From positions 1 to 64,000 of the forward strand of contig NZ_JABBMT010000010.1 in NCBI RefSeq assembly GCF_012927645.1: DNA of 64,000 nucleotides, in the 5' to 3' direction. Position 1 is the stretch's first letter, and the number at the start of each line of letters is the position of its first letter. The DNA comes from Pseudoalteromonas arctica. GTDB taxonomy: Bacteria > Pseudomonadota > Gammaproteobacteria > Enterobacterales > Alteromonadaceae. A model generated the notes under the pieces. It ran no database searches and was not told where the DNA came from. It saw only the letters and a list, made by a program, of their open reading frames with translations. Shown in pieces: positions 34,469 to 43,335 of the stretch. Both the position numbers and the translations under genes were made by a program.

Positions 34469-35026
34469 ATGGATAAACAAGCGATAATCGATAGTTGCAG
34501 AGAAAAAGAGTTTCATGCTTATGGAACTAGTAGTATTTTTGATAAACGAGCTAGATCTCTTCAATTTCGAAGAACTTTAATTACTTTCCTTGGGATTATA
34601 ACCCCTTTATCTGTTGGCTCAATAGTATTATCTTTCGGCACTTCGACAACAGCACTACCATATTTACTAACTATAGCAGGTGCAGTCGGTATTATACAGT
34701 TGGTTGTGTCTGCATGGTCAATAGTGTCTAGATGGGATGAAAAGTATGATTATTCTATTGAATCAGTTAGAGACAACACGAATTTATACAATCAGTTTAA
34801 AGCTCTAGCCGATATGCAACCCAGCGATCTAGACATAAAATTTTCTGAATTAATTAAACAAAACGAGAGGCGGGAATCAACAGATATTACTAAACATATT
34901 ACTGAGAAAGAAAAGCGTTATGCTAATCACATATCGCTAAAGTATTACAAAAAACCTTGCCATATATGCAAGGAAACGCCTATATCATCAAAACCAACTA
35001 AATGTGATGGTTGCGGTAATTTTTAA
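34469..35026 (+). CDS. Two-helix membrane protein with C-terminal CxxC-x11-CxxC zinc motif
   Basis: A 185-residue protein. A charged helical N-terminus (residues 1-35) is followed by two membrane segments at about 36-56 and 63-86, a helical acidic cytoplasmic stretch (87-160), and a C-terminal zinc-ribbon-like end, with Cys164-x2-Cys167-x11-Cys179-x2-Cys182 just before the stop. This matches my memory of the 'mobilome CxxCx(11)CxxC' proteins found in mobile elements; the two-helix part recalls SLATT-type membrane modules of conflict systems. AGGGAG precedes the ATG at 34469; the frame is open to 34400 without support. It lies 14 bases before a small partner gene. Function unknown. Confidence 0.75.
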   Translation: MDKQAIIDSCREKEFHAYGTSSIFDKRARSLQFRRTLITFLGIITPLSVGSIVLSFGTSTTALPYLLTIAGAVGIIQLVVSAWSIVSRWDEKYDYSIESVRDNTNLYNQFKALADMQPSDLDIKFSELIKQNERRESTDITKHITEKEKRYANHISLKYYKKPCHICKETPISSKPTKCDGCGNF

Positions 35027-35040
35027 TAAAGGAGTAAACC

Positions 35041-35247
35041 ATGAACCAAAATGTAATAAAATTTGTAAAAGCTTTTCAGTCACTTTCTGCTAATGAAAAA
35101 GCTCAGGTGATAGAAATAGCAAAAGCTCTTAATGATGCTGGTCCAATAAATGAAAGTCGTGTTATAAGATCATTTGGTCTTGAATCAAGTAGTACAACTA
35201 TAAACTTTGCTCCAGCTCCAGGTGCTTGTCCAGCTTGTGGAAAATAA
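35041..35247 (+). CDS. Small partner protein ending in CPACGK
   Basis: A 68-residue protein with a helical N-terminal half (FVKAFQSLSANEKAQVIEIAKAL), a Ser/Thr stretch and a Pro-rich tail that ends APGACPACGK. A strong ribosome-binding site (AAGGAG) precedes the ATG, and it starts 14 bases after the membrane protein gene, so the two form an operon. The terminal CPAC is a half zinc site, echoing the paired CxxC motifs of its neighbour. No family is recognised. Very small size and co-transcription suggest it binds or regulates the membrane protein. Confidence 0.65.
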   Translation: MNQNVIKFVKAFQSLSANEKAQVIEIAKALNDAGPINESRVIRSFGLESSSTTINFAPAPGACPACGK

Positions 35248-35320
35248 AATACTAACAAGTCACTAAATTGGATACTCAATGTAGTAGATAGGATAGAGGC
35301 CTATGCATAAGTGAATTTCT

Positions 35321-35893
35321 TCAGAAACAAATTCTCGGACCTAACTTTATAGCATCTTCTAAATGACTTGGCGCAAAGTGCGCGTAAACCATGGTTTGCT
35401 CAATCTTTGCATGCCCAAGTATTTGCTGTAAAACTAAAATATTACCTCCGTTAATCATAAAATGACTCGCAAAGGTATGCCGTAGAACATGGCTACACTG
35501 CCCCTTTGGTAAATTAATATCCGTTTTATTTACCGCCCTTTCAAACGCCTTTCTACAATCAGCAAATAGTGGCCCTGACTTTTTAGGGATCTCATTAAAC
35601 AGCTTTTCACTAATTGGCACAGTTCGGTTCTTTTTACCTTTGGTATTAATAAAGGTGATGCGGTAGCTATCGCCAGATTTAATAACTTGAGACCCTTTTA
35701 AATTACACGCCTCACTTATCCTACAACCTGTAGCTAAACAGATTTTAGACACGATTAAAATATGGGGATTAGTAGAGCGTTTTAACTCATTTAGTAGAGT
35801 AATTATCTCGTCTTCCATTAAAAATGAAAGTTCGGTTTGCTGTAGTTTGAACGGTTTAATTTCAGCTAAAGGATTTGGATATTTTAACTCCCC
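35321..35893 (-). pseudogene. Tyrosine integrase, N-terminal half missing
   Basis: The minus-strand frame from 35893 starts in mid-protein (GELKYPNPLAEIKPFKLQQT) and continues through the full catalytic domain of a P2-like tyrosine recombinase: Arg in ATGCRISEA, Lys in the KGKKNRTVPI loop, HVLRHTFASHF, the later His in LGHAKIEQT, and the Tyr nucleophile in MVYAHFAP. The N-terminal DNA-binding half is gone; upstream of 35893 lies a dispersed repeat with an in-frame TAG. An ATG at 35818 could start a 165-residue catalytic fragment. It was probably the integrase of the island. Confidence 0.75.
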
Positions 35894-35896
35894 TAC

Positions 35897-35925
35897 TTCA
35901 GTTGCACTCTACCCAACCTACGCGT
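35897..35925. repeat. Dispersed intergenic repeat at the integrase break
   Basis: GTTGCACTCTACCCAACCTACG (about 35901-35922) abuts the broken end of the integrase. Its reverse complement, GTAGGTTGGGTAGAGTGCAAC, resembles the sequence at 28916-28945 at the other end of the island. Repeat insertion or recombination may have removed the integrase N-terminus. Confidence 0.5.
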
Positions 35926-35942
35926 GTTACATAAAAGCAGCG

Positions 35943-35980
35943 CGAGATAAACTCGAGCCTACAACACCACACTCCCCTAG
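35943..35980. repeat. 38-bp direct repeat, right copy (REP-like)
   Basis: Identical over 38 bases to 32049-32086 and in the same orientation. Together they bracket the AbiE pair, Fic remnant, ssrA fragment, two-gene cassette and broken integrase. Confidence 0.75.
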
Positions 35981-36013
35981 TGCCTTTAACCTTTAACCTT
36001 TATATTTTGCTCA

Positions 36014-36042
36014 CAAAAAAAGCGCCAATTGACGCTTTTTTT
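36014..36042 (-). terminator. Terminator of ppiD
   Basis: AAAAAAAGCG and CGCTTTTTTT form a 10-bp stem around CCAATTGA, 19 bases past the ppiD stop. The T run is present on both strands. Confidence 0.75.
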
Positions 36043-36060
36043 AGCTTTACTTAATTAAGC

Positions 36061-37965
36061 TTACTCAGCAGCTGTTGTTTGTGCTGGTAAGTTTAATTCT
36101 GCGTTTGCTTTTAAAGCTTCAATGAATACCATGTAGTTTTTGTTTACTTGGGCCATGGTAATATTTTGCTTAATTTGTGCGTCGATTTCGCCTTCAACAG
36201 TAGCGTTAGTCACTGTTTTAAGTGCTACGATTGCCGCGTCACCGTTGTTTAGTTCAACTTTTTCAACTACTGGCATGTCAGTTGGGTGTGCCATTTTAAA
36301 GGCATGTTGAACGATCGCAGGCGATACAGTGTAAGCTTGACGAGTCAGTGCTGCTTCTTGACGTAAGTCTAAGCTATGCTCAGTCGCTAGGTCAGTTAAG
36401 CTCTTGCCAGCTTCAATTTCAGCAAACAGCGTTGTTGCTTTTTCTTTCGCCAGCTCTGATGCTTTTTCACTAACTAAACGTGCTTTAATTTGCTCTGATA
36501 CATCAGCAAGTGCTTTTGTTGCAGCTGGTACATGCTCTTTAACACGCACTAATACCACATGCTCATCACCTACTTCGATAACTTCAGAGTTCATTTTATC
36601 TTCAAGTACATCGGGTGAGAAGATTGCAGCTAACACAGCGGGTGTGTTAAGCGGTGCAGGTAATGAATTACGGTCAACCAGTTCTGTTGTTTGTACTTCA
36701 ACACCGGCAACGTCTGCAGCGTCAATTAAGGTGTCTGAAATTTCAAATGCGATAGCGCCCATTTCTGTTTGCTTTTCATAGAATGCATTTACTTTTTCAG
36801 TACGCTCAAGTTCTGCGCGTAAATCAGCTTTAACAGTGTCATACGCTTTTACTTGTTGGCTCTGAATATCAGTTAACTGAATAATATGATAACCAAACTC
36901 AGATTGTACAACGTCTGAAAAATCCCCTTTATTTGCCAATGCAAATGCCGCATCTTCAAAAGCTGGATCCATCATGTCACGTTCGATCCAATCTAAATCA
37001 CCGCCTATTTCAGCACTGACGATATCATCTGATGATGATTCAGCTAATGCTGCAAAGTCACTACCTTGTTGCAATTGCGCTAACAAGTCTTCAGCTTTGG
37101 CTTTTGCTGCATCATCATCTTCACTGTTATCAATTAGGATATGCGATACACGACGCTTTTCAGGCTCAACATATTGTGCACTATTTTGATCGTAATACGC
37201 TTTAACGTCTGCTTCGCTAACATGAGTTTCAAGTGTTAGGTTTGCAGCATTTAAGTCAATGTAGCTTACTGATACTTGCTCAGGCGCTAAAAACTGCGAC
37301 ATATTTAGGTCATAGTAATCAGCAATTTCTTGCTCCGTTACTGCAATTCCTTCTTGTAGTGATTCTTTGCTAACCACAACGTAATCAATACTACGTGTTT
37401 GCTGCTGTAGCGCAATCGCACTAGCCAGCTCACTTTCTAAAGCAAAATCAGTCCCAGCGACTGCTGATATCAACTGGCTACGGGTCATTTCTGCACGTAA
37501 ATATTCACGAAACGCATCTGGCTGGAAGTTCATTTGACGAATAACTTGCAAATAACGATCGTTATTAAACTTGCCACCAATTTGGAAGTACGGCAATTCT
37601 AAAATCGCTTTGCGGACACTGTCATCACTAACACGTAAGCCAAGTTCGGTCGCTAGTTGAGTTTGCAATTCTTGTTGTACTAGACGGTCAATGACGCCTT
37701 GACGAATTTGTGCCATGTAATTTGGATCAGCAGTAATTTGTGCAAAGTATTCGCCAAATTGTTGCTCTAAACGTGCACGTTCGTTTTGGAACGCACGGCT
37801 AAACTCGGTTTGGCTAATTTTAACTCCATTTACTTCAGCTACGGGCTGCTCTGTGGTTTGACCTAAGTAACCACCGATCCCTGCTAAGGCAAAAGATAAA
37901 ATCACCGCGCCTAAAATAATTTTAGCTACCGGTCCTTGTGAACCTTCTCTGATTTTCTCAAGCAT
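36061..37965 (-). CDS. ppiD: Periplasmic chaperone / peptidyl-prolyl isomerase PpiD
   Basis: A 634-residue protein with one N-terminal membrane anchor (AKIILGAVILSFALAGIGGY, residues 14-33), a SurA-like chaperone region, a parvulin domain near residues 265-365 (RRVSHILI...GGDLDWIERDMMDPAF...FGYHIIQL), and a C-terminal second lobe. PpiD sits at the SecYEG exit and helps newly exported proteins fold. It follows hupB, the standard gammaproteobacterial order (clpX-lon-hupB-ppiD). Length agrees with family members of about 620-640 residues. Confidence 0.96.
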   Translation of the reverse strand: MLEKIREGSQGPVAKIILGAVILSFALAGIGGYLGQTTEQPVAEVNGVKISQTEFSRAFQNERARLEQQFGEYFAQITADPNYMAQIRQGVIDRLVQQELQTQLATELGLRVSDDSVRKAILELPYFQIGGKFNNDRYLQVIRQMNFQPDAFREYLRAEMTRSQLISAVAGTDFALESELASAIALQQQTRSIDYVVVSKESLQEGIAVTEQEIADYYDLNMSQFLAPEQVSVSYIDLNAANLTLETHVSEADVKAYYDQNSAQYVEPEKRRVSHILIDNSEDDDAAKAKAEDLLAQLQQGSDFAALAESSSDDIVSAEIGGDLDWIERDMMDPAFEDAAFALANKGDFSDVVQSEFGYHIIQLTDIQSQQVKAYDTVKADLRAELERTEKVNAFYEKQTEMGAIAFEISDTLIDAADVAGVEVQTTELVDRNSLPAPLNTPAVLAAIFSPDVLEDKMNSEVIEVGDEHVVLVRVKEHVPAATKALADVSEQIKARLVSEKASELAKEKATTLFAEIEAGKSLTDLATEHSLDLRQEAALTRQAYTVSPAIVQHAFKMAHPTDMPVVEKVELNNGDAAIVALKTVTNATVEGEIDAQIKQNITMAQVNKNYMVFIEALKANAELNLPAQTTAAE

Positions 37966-38011
37966 TTATTTATCTCTATTCTATTCGAGGCAGAAATCGC
38001 CTTGCTTATGT

Positions 38012-38045
38012 AAAAAAAGCGTATCTTACCAGATACGCTTTTTTA
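38012..38045 (-). terminator. Terminator between hupB and ppiD
   Basis: AAGCGTATCT and AGATACGCTT form a 10-bp stem around TACC, with A and T runs on either side. It ends hupB transcription 90 bases past the stop and lies 46 bases upstream of ppiD. Confidence 0.8.
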
Positions 38046-38135
38046 CTTGAAGCAATTGGCGAGAAAGATAGTTAATTAAGCTGTAAAAGCGATTAACTTC
38101 TTACACTACCAAACTAACTCACTAAAGAGCAGTGA

Positions 38136-38411
38136 TTAGCTGTTACATGCATCTTTAAGCGCTTTACCGGCTTTAAAAGCTGGGATAGTCGCGGCAGCGA
38201 TTTGAATTGTTTCGCCAGTTTGTGGGTTACGGCCTGAACGTGCAGCACGTTCACGTACTGAGAAAGTACCAAAACCAACTAATGCAACTGAATCGCCATC
38301 TTTAAGAGCGCCAGAAACAGCCTCGATAAATGAATCAAGTGCACGACCCGCAGCCGCTTTAGAAATGTCAGCATCAGCTGCGATTTGATCGATTAATTGA
38401 GATTTATTCAC
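38136..38411 (-). CDS. hupB: DNA-binding protein HU-beta
   Basis: A 91-residue HU/IHF-family protein: [18 protein letters not shown], the [20 protein letters not shown] arm with the signature proline, and [12 protein letters not shown] at the end. HU bends and compacts DNA. The start is the GTG at 38411 with GAGG eight bases before it; the open frame reaches 38441 without reason. It sits between lon and ppiD as in E. coli. Confidence 0.95.
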   Translation of the reverse strand: MNKSQLIDQIAADADISKAAAGRALDSFIEAVSGALKDGDSVALVGFGTFSVRERAARSGRNPQTGETIQIAAATIPAFKAGKALKDACNS

Positions 38412-38622
38412 AATATCATCCTCTTTCATTGTTATTATCAAGAGCGATTGTTTTTTAAACTAACATCACTATTTTGAAAATTTTAGAGCAAACTTTTTCA
38501 TGCCCATACGATTGTAATTTTTCTTCAGCCTAGGCCACATAAGGCCTCGGCTTGAAAGCCAGTGCTTAACTTATCATACCATCTAGATTTGAAAAGCCCT
38601 TTAAAGCACTTTTTTCGGTTTT

Positions 38623-40983
38623 TTACTGGTTTTTTGATGTTTCGACTGAAAAACTCTCAACTGGGTGTACTAAAGCCAGTTTTAAAACCTCATCAATCCA
38701 GGTAACTGGGTGAATATCGAGTCCTGCCAATACATTGTCGGGGATCTCTTTTAAGTCACGCTCGTTAATTTTTGGAATAATAACCGTTTTAATACCACCA
38801 CGGTGAGCGGCTAACAGTTTTTCTTTTAAGCCACCAATAGGTAATACTTCACCACGTAAGGTGATTTCCCCCGTCATAGCAACATCAGCACGTACTGGGT
38901 TACCTGTAAGACTTGATACCAAACCCGTTACCATCGCCGCACCTGCACTTGGGCCATCTTTTGGAGTTGCCCCCTCCGGTACGTGAACGTGAATATCACG
39001 TTTTTCGTAAAAATCACTATTGATACGAAATTCATCAGCACGATTACGTACAACTGTCATAGCTGCCTGAATCGACTCTTGCATCACATCACCCAATGAA
39101 CCGGTGTAACTTAATTTACCTTTGCCTGGCACAGCAGCGCATTCGATAGTTAATAAATCGCCACCCACTTCAGTCCACGCTAAACCTGTTACTTGACCAA
39201 TGCGGTCACCGTCTTCAGCTTTGCCATAGTCAAAGCGTTGCACACCTAAAAACTCTTCTAAGTTTTTATCGTCGATAGTCACTACTTTAGTGCCTTTTTC
39301 GAGCAAGATATTTTTAACCGCTTTGCGGCATAACTTAGACACTTCACGCTCTAAGTTACGTACACCCGCTTCACGCGTGTAATAACGAATAATGCCGATA
39401 ATTGCACTGTCTTCAATGATTAATTCGCCATCTTTTAAGCCATTGCGTTTAACTTGTTTAACAATTAAATGCTCTTTGGCAATATTCAGCTTTTCATCTT
39501 CGGTATAACCCGATAAGCGGATCACTTCCATCCGATCCAATAACGGACCAGGAATGTTAAAGCTATTTGATGTAGCGACAAACATTACATCAGATAAGTC
39601 GTAATCAACTTCTAAGTAATGATCTGCAAAGTGGCTATTTTGCTCAGGATCAAGTACTTCTAGTAATGCTGATGCTGGATCGCCACGCATATCTGCTGAC
39701 ATTTTATCGATTTCATCTAACAAGAATAATGGATTTTTAACACCCACTTTACTCATGTTTTGAATCAACTTACCTGGCATCGAACCTATATAAGTACGAC
39801 GGTGACCACGAATTTCTGCTTCATCACGTACACCACCTAGTGCCATACGAATGTATTTACGCCCTGTTGAGCGAGCAATAGATTGACCAAGTGACGTTTT
39901 ACCAACACCCGGTGGACCCACTAGGCACAAAATTGGACCTTTGAGTTTATTGGTACGCTGTTGCACGGCGAGGTATTCAATGATGCGTTCTTTGACTTTA
40001 TCAAGACCGTGATGGTCGCTGTCTAAAATCTTTTGCGCACCTGCTAAGTCTTTTTTAACTTTTGAACGCTTTTTCCATGGCACATTAATGAGTGTGTCTA
40101 TGTATGAACGCACAACAGTGGCCTCAGCCGACATTGGCGACATCATTTTAAGTTTAGCTAACTCAGAATTGGCTTTTTCTTGCGCATCGCTGCTCATACC
40201 TGATCCTTCAATGCGCTTTTTCAGTGCTTCAAATTCGTCAGGTACATCGTCAAGCTCGCCTAATTCTTTTTGAATGGCTTTCATTTGCTCATTGAGGTAA
40301 TACTCGCGCTGCGACTTTTCCATCTGCTTTTTAACCCGGGTACGGATCTTTTTCTCAACTTGCAGTAAATCGATTTCACCTTCCATCAACGCCATTAAGT
40401 ATTCTAGACGCTCTGTAACATTGGTGATTTCGAGTACTTTTTGCTTTTCAGGCACTTTCAGTGGCATGTGCGCTGCCATAGTATCGGCAAGGCGCGGCGC
40501 TTCATCAATGCCACTGACCGAGGTTAACACCTCTGGTGGTATTTTTTTATTAAGCTTTACATAGCCTTCAAACTGGCTAATAGCACTGCGAATAAATACA
40601 TCTTGCTCTTGCTCATCTACTTCTTCTGAGCCAATAAACTGCGCATTAGCAACAAAAAAGTCTTCATTATCAATAAAGCTTTCTAGTTTCGCGCGTTGCG
40701 TGCCTTCGACCAGTACTTTAACTGTGCCATCTGGTAATTTGAGTAGTTGTAAAACGGTGGCAATCGTACCTACGCGATAAATATCGTCTTGCTCAGGTTC
40801 GTCTACAGTTGCGTCTTTTTGCGCAACCAGGAAAATTTGTTTGTCTTTATCCATTGCCGCTTCAAGGCATTTTATTGATTTTTCACGGCCTACAAAAAGC
40901 GGGATAACCATGTGCGGGTACACCACAACATCGCGCAATGCCAACACCGGGATTTCGACTCGATCTGTTCTCTCAAGCGTCAT
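38623..40983 (-). CDS. lon: ATP-dependent protease La (Lon)
   Basis: A 786-residue protein, like E. coli Lon (784). It has the N-terminal substrate-binding LAN domain (IPVLALRDVVVYPHMVIPLF), the AAA+ module with Walker A GPPGVGKTSLG and Walker B FLLDEIDKM, and the C-terminal serine-lysine protease domain with catalytic Ser in PKDGPSAGAAM and Lys in GGLKEKLLAA. It degrades misfolded and regulatory proteins in the cytoplasm. It lies between clpX and hupB on the same strand, with a terminator between clpX and lon. Confidence 0.97.
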   Translation of the reverse strand: MTLERTDRVEIPVLALRDVVVYPHMVIPLFVGREKSIKCLEAAMDKDKQIFLVAQKDATVDEPEQDDIYRVGTIATVLQLLKLPDGTVKVLVEGTQRAKLESFIDNEDFFVANAQFIGSEEVDEQEQDVFIRSAISQFEGYVKLNKKIPPEVLTSVSGIDEAPRLADTMAAHMPLKVPEKQKVLEITNVTERLEYLMALMEGEIDLLQVEKKIRTRVKKQMEKSQREYYLNEQMKAIQKELGELDDVPDEFEALKKRIEGSGMSSDAQEKANSELAKLKMMSPMSAEATVVRSYIDTLINVPWKKRSKVKKDLAGAQKILDSDHHGLDKVKERIIEYLAVQQRTNKLKGPILCLVGPPGVGKTSLGQSIARSTGRKYIRMALGGVRDEAEIRGHRRTYIGSMPGKLIQNMSKVGVKNPLFLLDEIDKMSADMRGDPASALLEVLDPEQNSHFADHYLEVDYDLSDVMFVATSNSFNIPGPLLDRMEVIRLSGYTEDEKLNIAKEHLIVKQVKRNGLKDGELIIEDSAIIGIIRYYTREAGVRNLEREVSKLCRKAVKNILLEKGTKVVTIDDKNLEEFLGVQRFDYGKAEDGDRIGQVTGLAWTEVGGDLLTIECAAVPGKGKLSYTGSLGDVMQESIQAAMTVVRNRADEFRINSDFYEKRDIHVHVPEGATPKDGPSAGAAMVTGLVSSLTGNPVRADVAMTGEITLRGEVLPIGGLKEKLLAAHRGGIKTVIIPKINERDLKEIPDNVLAGLDIHPVTWIDEVLKLALVHPVESFSVETSKNQ

Positions 40984-41089
40984 TATTTTTCTCTTCGCTC
41001 TTCATTTATTTTAAAGATTACTCAAGTATATGGGGATAACCTAGGTAAAGTTCAACAATTTAACGCAACTGGATTAAATAAATTATAAA

Positions 41090-41116
41090 AAAAGGAGCAC
41101 TAGGCTCCTTTTTGTT
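41090..41116 (-). terminator. Terminator of clpPX
   Basis: AAAAAGGAGC(C) pairs with GGCTCCTTTTT around a short loop, 18 bases past the clpX stop on the minus strand. Confidence 0.75.
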
Positions 41117-41133
41117 ATCAAACTGAGCGAGTT

Positions 41134-42417
41134 TTACTCAGATGCTGCTTTATCTTGGCTAGCGCTTTGATAAATCAAAATAGGATCTGATTCACCTTTT
41201 ATCACGGTTTCGTCAATCACTACTTTGCTGACGCTTTCCATTGAAGGAAGTTCGTACATAGTATCAAGTAATACCGCCTCAACGATTGAACGAAGACCAC
41301 GTGCGCCAGTTTTACGCTCCATCGCTTTATGAGCGATAGCACGCAGTGCGTCATCACGGAACTCAAGTTCAACGTCTTCCATACCAAACAATGCACCGTA
41401 CTGTTTTGTTAGGGCGTTTTTAGGCTCATTTAAAATTTGCACTAAAGCCGACTCATCAAGTTCAGTTAAGGTTGCCACTACAGGTAAACGACCAATAAAC
41501 TCAGGGATCAAACCATATTTCACTAAATCTTCTGGCTCAACATCTTTAAATGTTTCACTCAAAGATCGGCTCGCCGCAGACTCTTTTACGTTAACCCCAA
41601 AACCAATACCAGTATTTTTATGACTACGCTGCTCAATCACTTTATCAAGACCTGAGAATGCACCGCCACAGATAAATAAGATTTTAGAGGTATCGACCTG
41701 TAAAAACTCTTGCTGTGGGTGCTTACGGCCGCCTTGTGGTGGTACAGATGCCACAGTCCCTTCTATCAGTTTAAGCAGTGCTTGTTGCACACCTTCACCT
41801 GATACGTCACGGGTGATTGATGGGTTATCTGATTTACGTGAAATTTTATCAATCTCATCGATGTAAACAATACCACGTTGTGCTTTCTCAACGTCGTAGT
41901 CACATTTTTGCAGTAACTTTTGGATGATGTTTTCAACATCTTCACCCACATAACCAGCTTCAGTTAGTGTGGTTGCATCAGCCATTGTAAACGGCACATC
42001 TAATAAACGCGCTAACGTTTCAGCTAATAATGTTTTACCACTGCCGGTTGGGCCAATAAGTAAGATATTACTTTTGCCTAACTCAATATCCGTTTTACCG
42101 GTTTGATTACGTAAACGTTTGTAGTGATTGTAAACCGCTACTGACAGTACTTTTTTGGCGTGCTCTTGACCGATAACATAATCATCTAAATGATTACGAA
42201 TTTCTTTTGGTGCAGGCAGTTTATCTGAGGTATTGTGCTTTGGCGCAATATCTTTGATCTCTTCCCTAATAATGTCGTTGCACAGCTCAACACATTCATC
42301 ACAAATGTATACTGAAGGGCCAGCAATTAACTTGCGAACTTCATGCTGGCTTTTGCCACAAAAAGAGCAGTATAACAATTTATTACTTTTGTCGCCGTCT
42401 GTAGGAGTGTCAGACAT
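41134..42417 (-). CDS. clpX: ClpXP protease ATPase subunit ClpX
   Basis: A 427-residue AAA+ unfoldase. The N-terminal zinc-binding domain has four cysteines (CSFCGKS and CDECVELC). Walker A is [11 protein letters not shown], Walker [11 protein letters not shown], and the ClpP-docking loop IGFG is present. ClpX recognises ssrA-tagged and other substrates and threads them into ClpP. It follows clpP on the same strand, as in most proteobacteria. Confidence 0.97.
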   Translation of the reverse strand: MSDTPTDGDKSNKLLYCSFCGKSQHEVRKLIAGPSVYICDECVELCNDIIREEIKDIAPKHNTSDKLPAPKEIRNHLDDYVIGQEHAKKVLSVAVYNHYKRLRNQTGKTDIELGKSNILLIGPTGSGKTLLAETLARLLDVPFTMADATTLTEAGYVGEDVENIIQKLLQKCDYDVEKAQRGIVYIDEIDKISRKSDNPSITRDVSGEGVQQALLKLIEGTVASVPPQGGRKHPQQEFLQVDTSKILFICGGAFSGLDKVIEQRSHKNTGIGFGVNVKESAASRSLSETFKDVEPEDLVKYGLIPEFIGRLPVVATLTELDESALVQILNEPKNALTKQYGALFGMEDVELEFRDDALRAIAHKAMERKTGARGLRSIVEAVLLDTMYELPSMESVSKVVIDETVIKGESDPILIYQSASQDKAASE

Positions 42418-42551
42418 TCAACTACCTCATCTTATTCGTTGGCTGCCAAACTACTTAGCAGCTATTTCAATACGCTTAACTATACCAAAAAATAGTGGTT
42501 TTCACAGTGTAAACAGCTCAAGCTAGTACTGTTAGTTACCAGCTTATATTT

Positions 42552-43169
42552 TTACTTGCTGTCGCGACTAGTAAACACCGCATCAACTAAGCCATAATCA
42601 ACAGCTTGGCTGGCGCTCATGAAGTTATCACGATCTGTATCTTTTGAAATCACATCTAATGGTTGGCCGGTATGCTCTGCCATTAAACGGTTTAGTTTAT
42701 CTTTAATAGACAAAATTTCTTTGGCGTGTATTTCAAAATCAGAAGCTTGACCTTGGAAACCGCCTAATGGTTGGTGGATCATCACCCGTGAATTAGGTAA
42801 ACAATAACGTTTTCCTTTTGCACCAGCTGTTAATAAGAATGCACCCATGCTCGCCGCTTGACCAACACAAATTGTGCTTACATCTGGTTTAATGAAATTC
42901 ATGGTGTCATAAATCGCCATCCCCGCAGTCACTGAGCCGCCTGGCGAATTAATATATAAAAAAATGTCTTTTTCTGGATTTTCTGATTCTAAAAATAGCA
43001 TTTGCGCTAAGATCAGATTAGCCATGTTGTCTTCAACTTGACCTGTTAAAAAAATGATTCGCTCTTTTAATAGTCTCGAATAAATATCATACGAGCGCTC
43101 GCCTTTCGCTGTTTGTTCAACAACCATAGGTACTAATGCATTGAGTGGATCTGTAATACCAGTGTTCAT
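42552..43169 (-). CDS. clpP: ATP-dependent Clp protease proteolytic subunit
   Basis: A 205-residue serine protease with Ser107 (GQAASMGAF), His132 (MIHQPLGG) and Asp181 as the triad, each four residues earlier than in the E. coli precursor numbering. It forms the double-heptamer chamber used by ClpX. The start at 43169 ([14 protein letters not shown]) is chosen because the family starts here; the frame is open 44 codons further. Between tig and clpX. Confidence 0.97.
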   Translation of the reverse strand: MNTGITDPLNALVPMVVEQTAKGERSYDIYSRLLKERIIFLTGQVEDNMANLILAQMLFLESENPEKDIFLYINSPGGSVTAGMAIYDTMNFIKPDVSTICVGQAASMGAFLLTAGAKGKRYCLPNSRVMIHQPLGGFQGQASDFEIHAKEILSIKDKLNRLMAEHTGQPLDVISKDTDRDNFMSASQAVDYGLVDAVFTSRDSK

Positions 43170-43335
43170 ATTTATCTTATTCCTTATACGCTTATACTTA
43201 TCCTTACTATTAAGAAAAGCATAGTTATTTTTTGGCGAAATTGAAGGCCACAACCTAAAATGGCTCGGGCACACTGCATAATACAGAGCAACACGAGCCA
43301 TTTAATCGTTAGCGAGGGATTAAGTCAATGACTTA

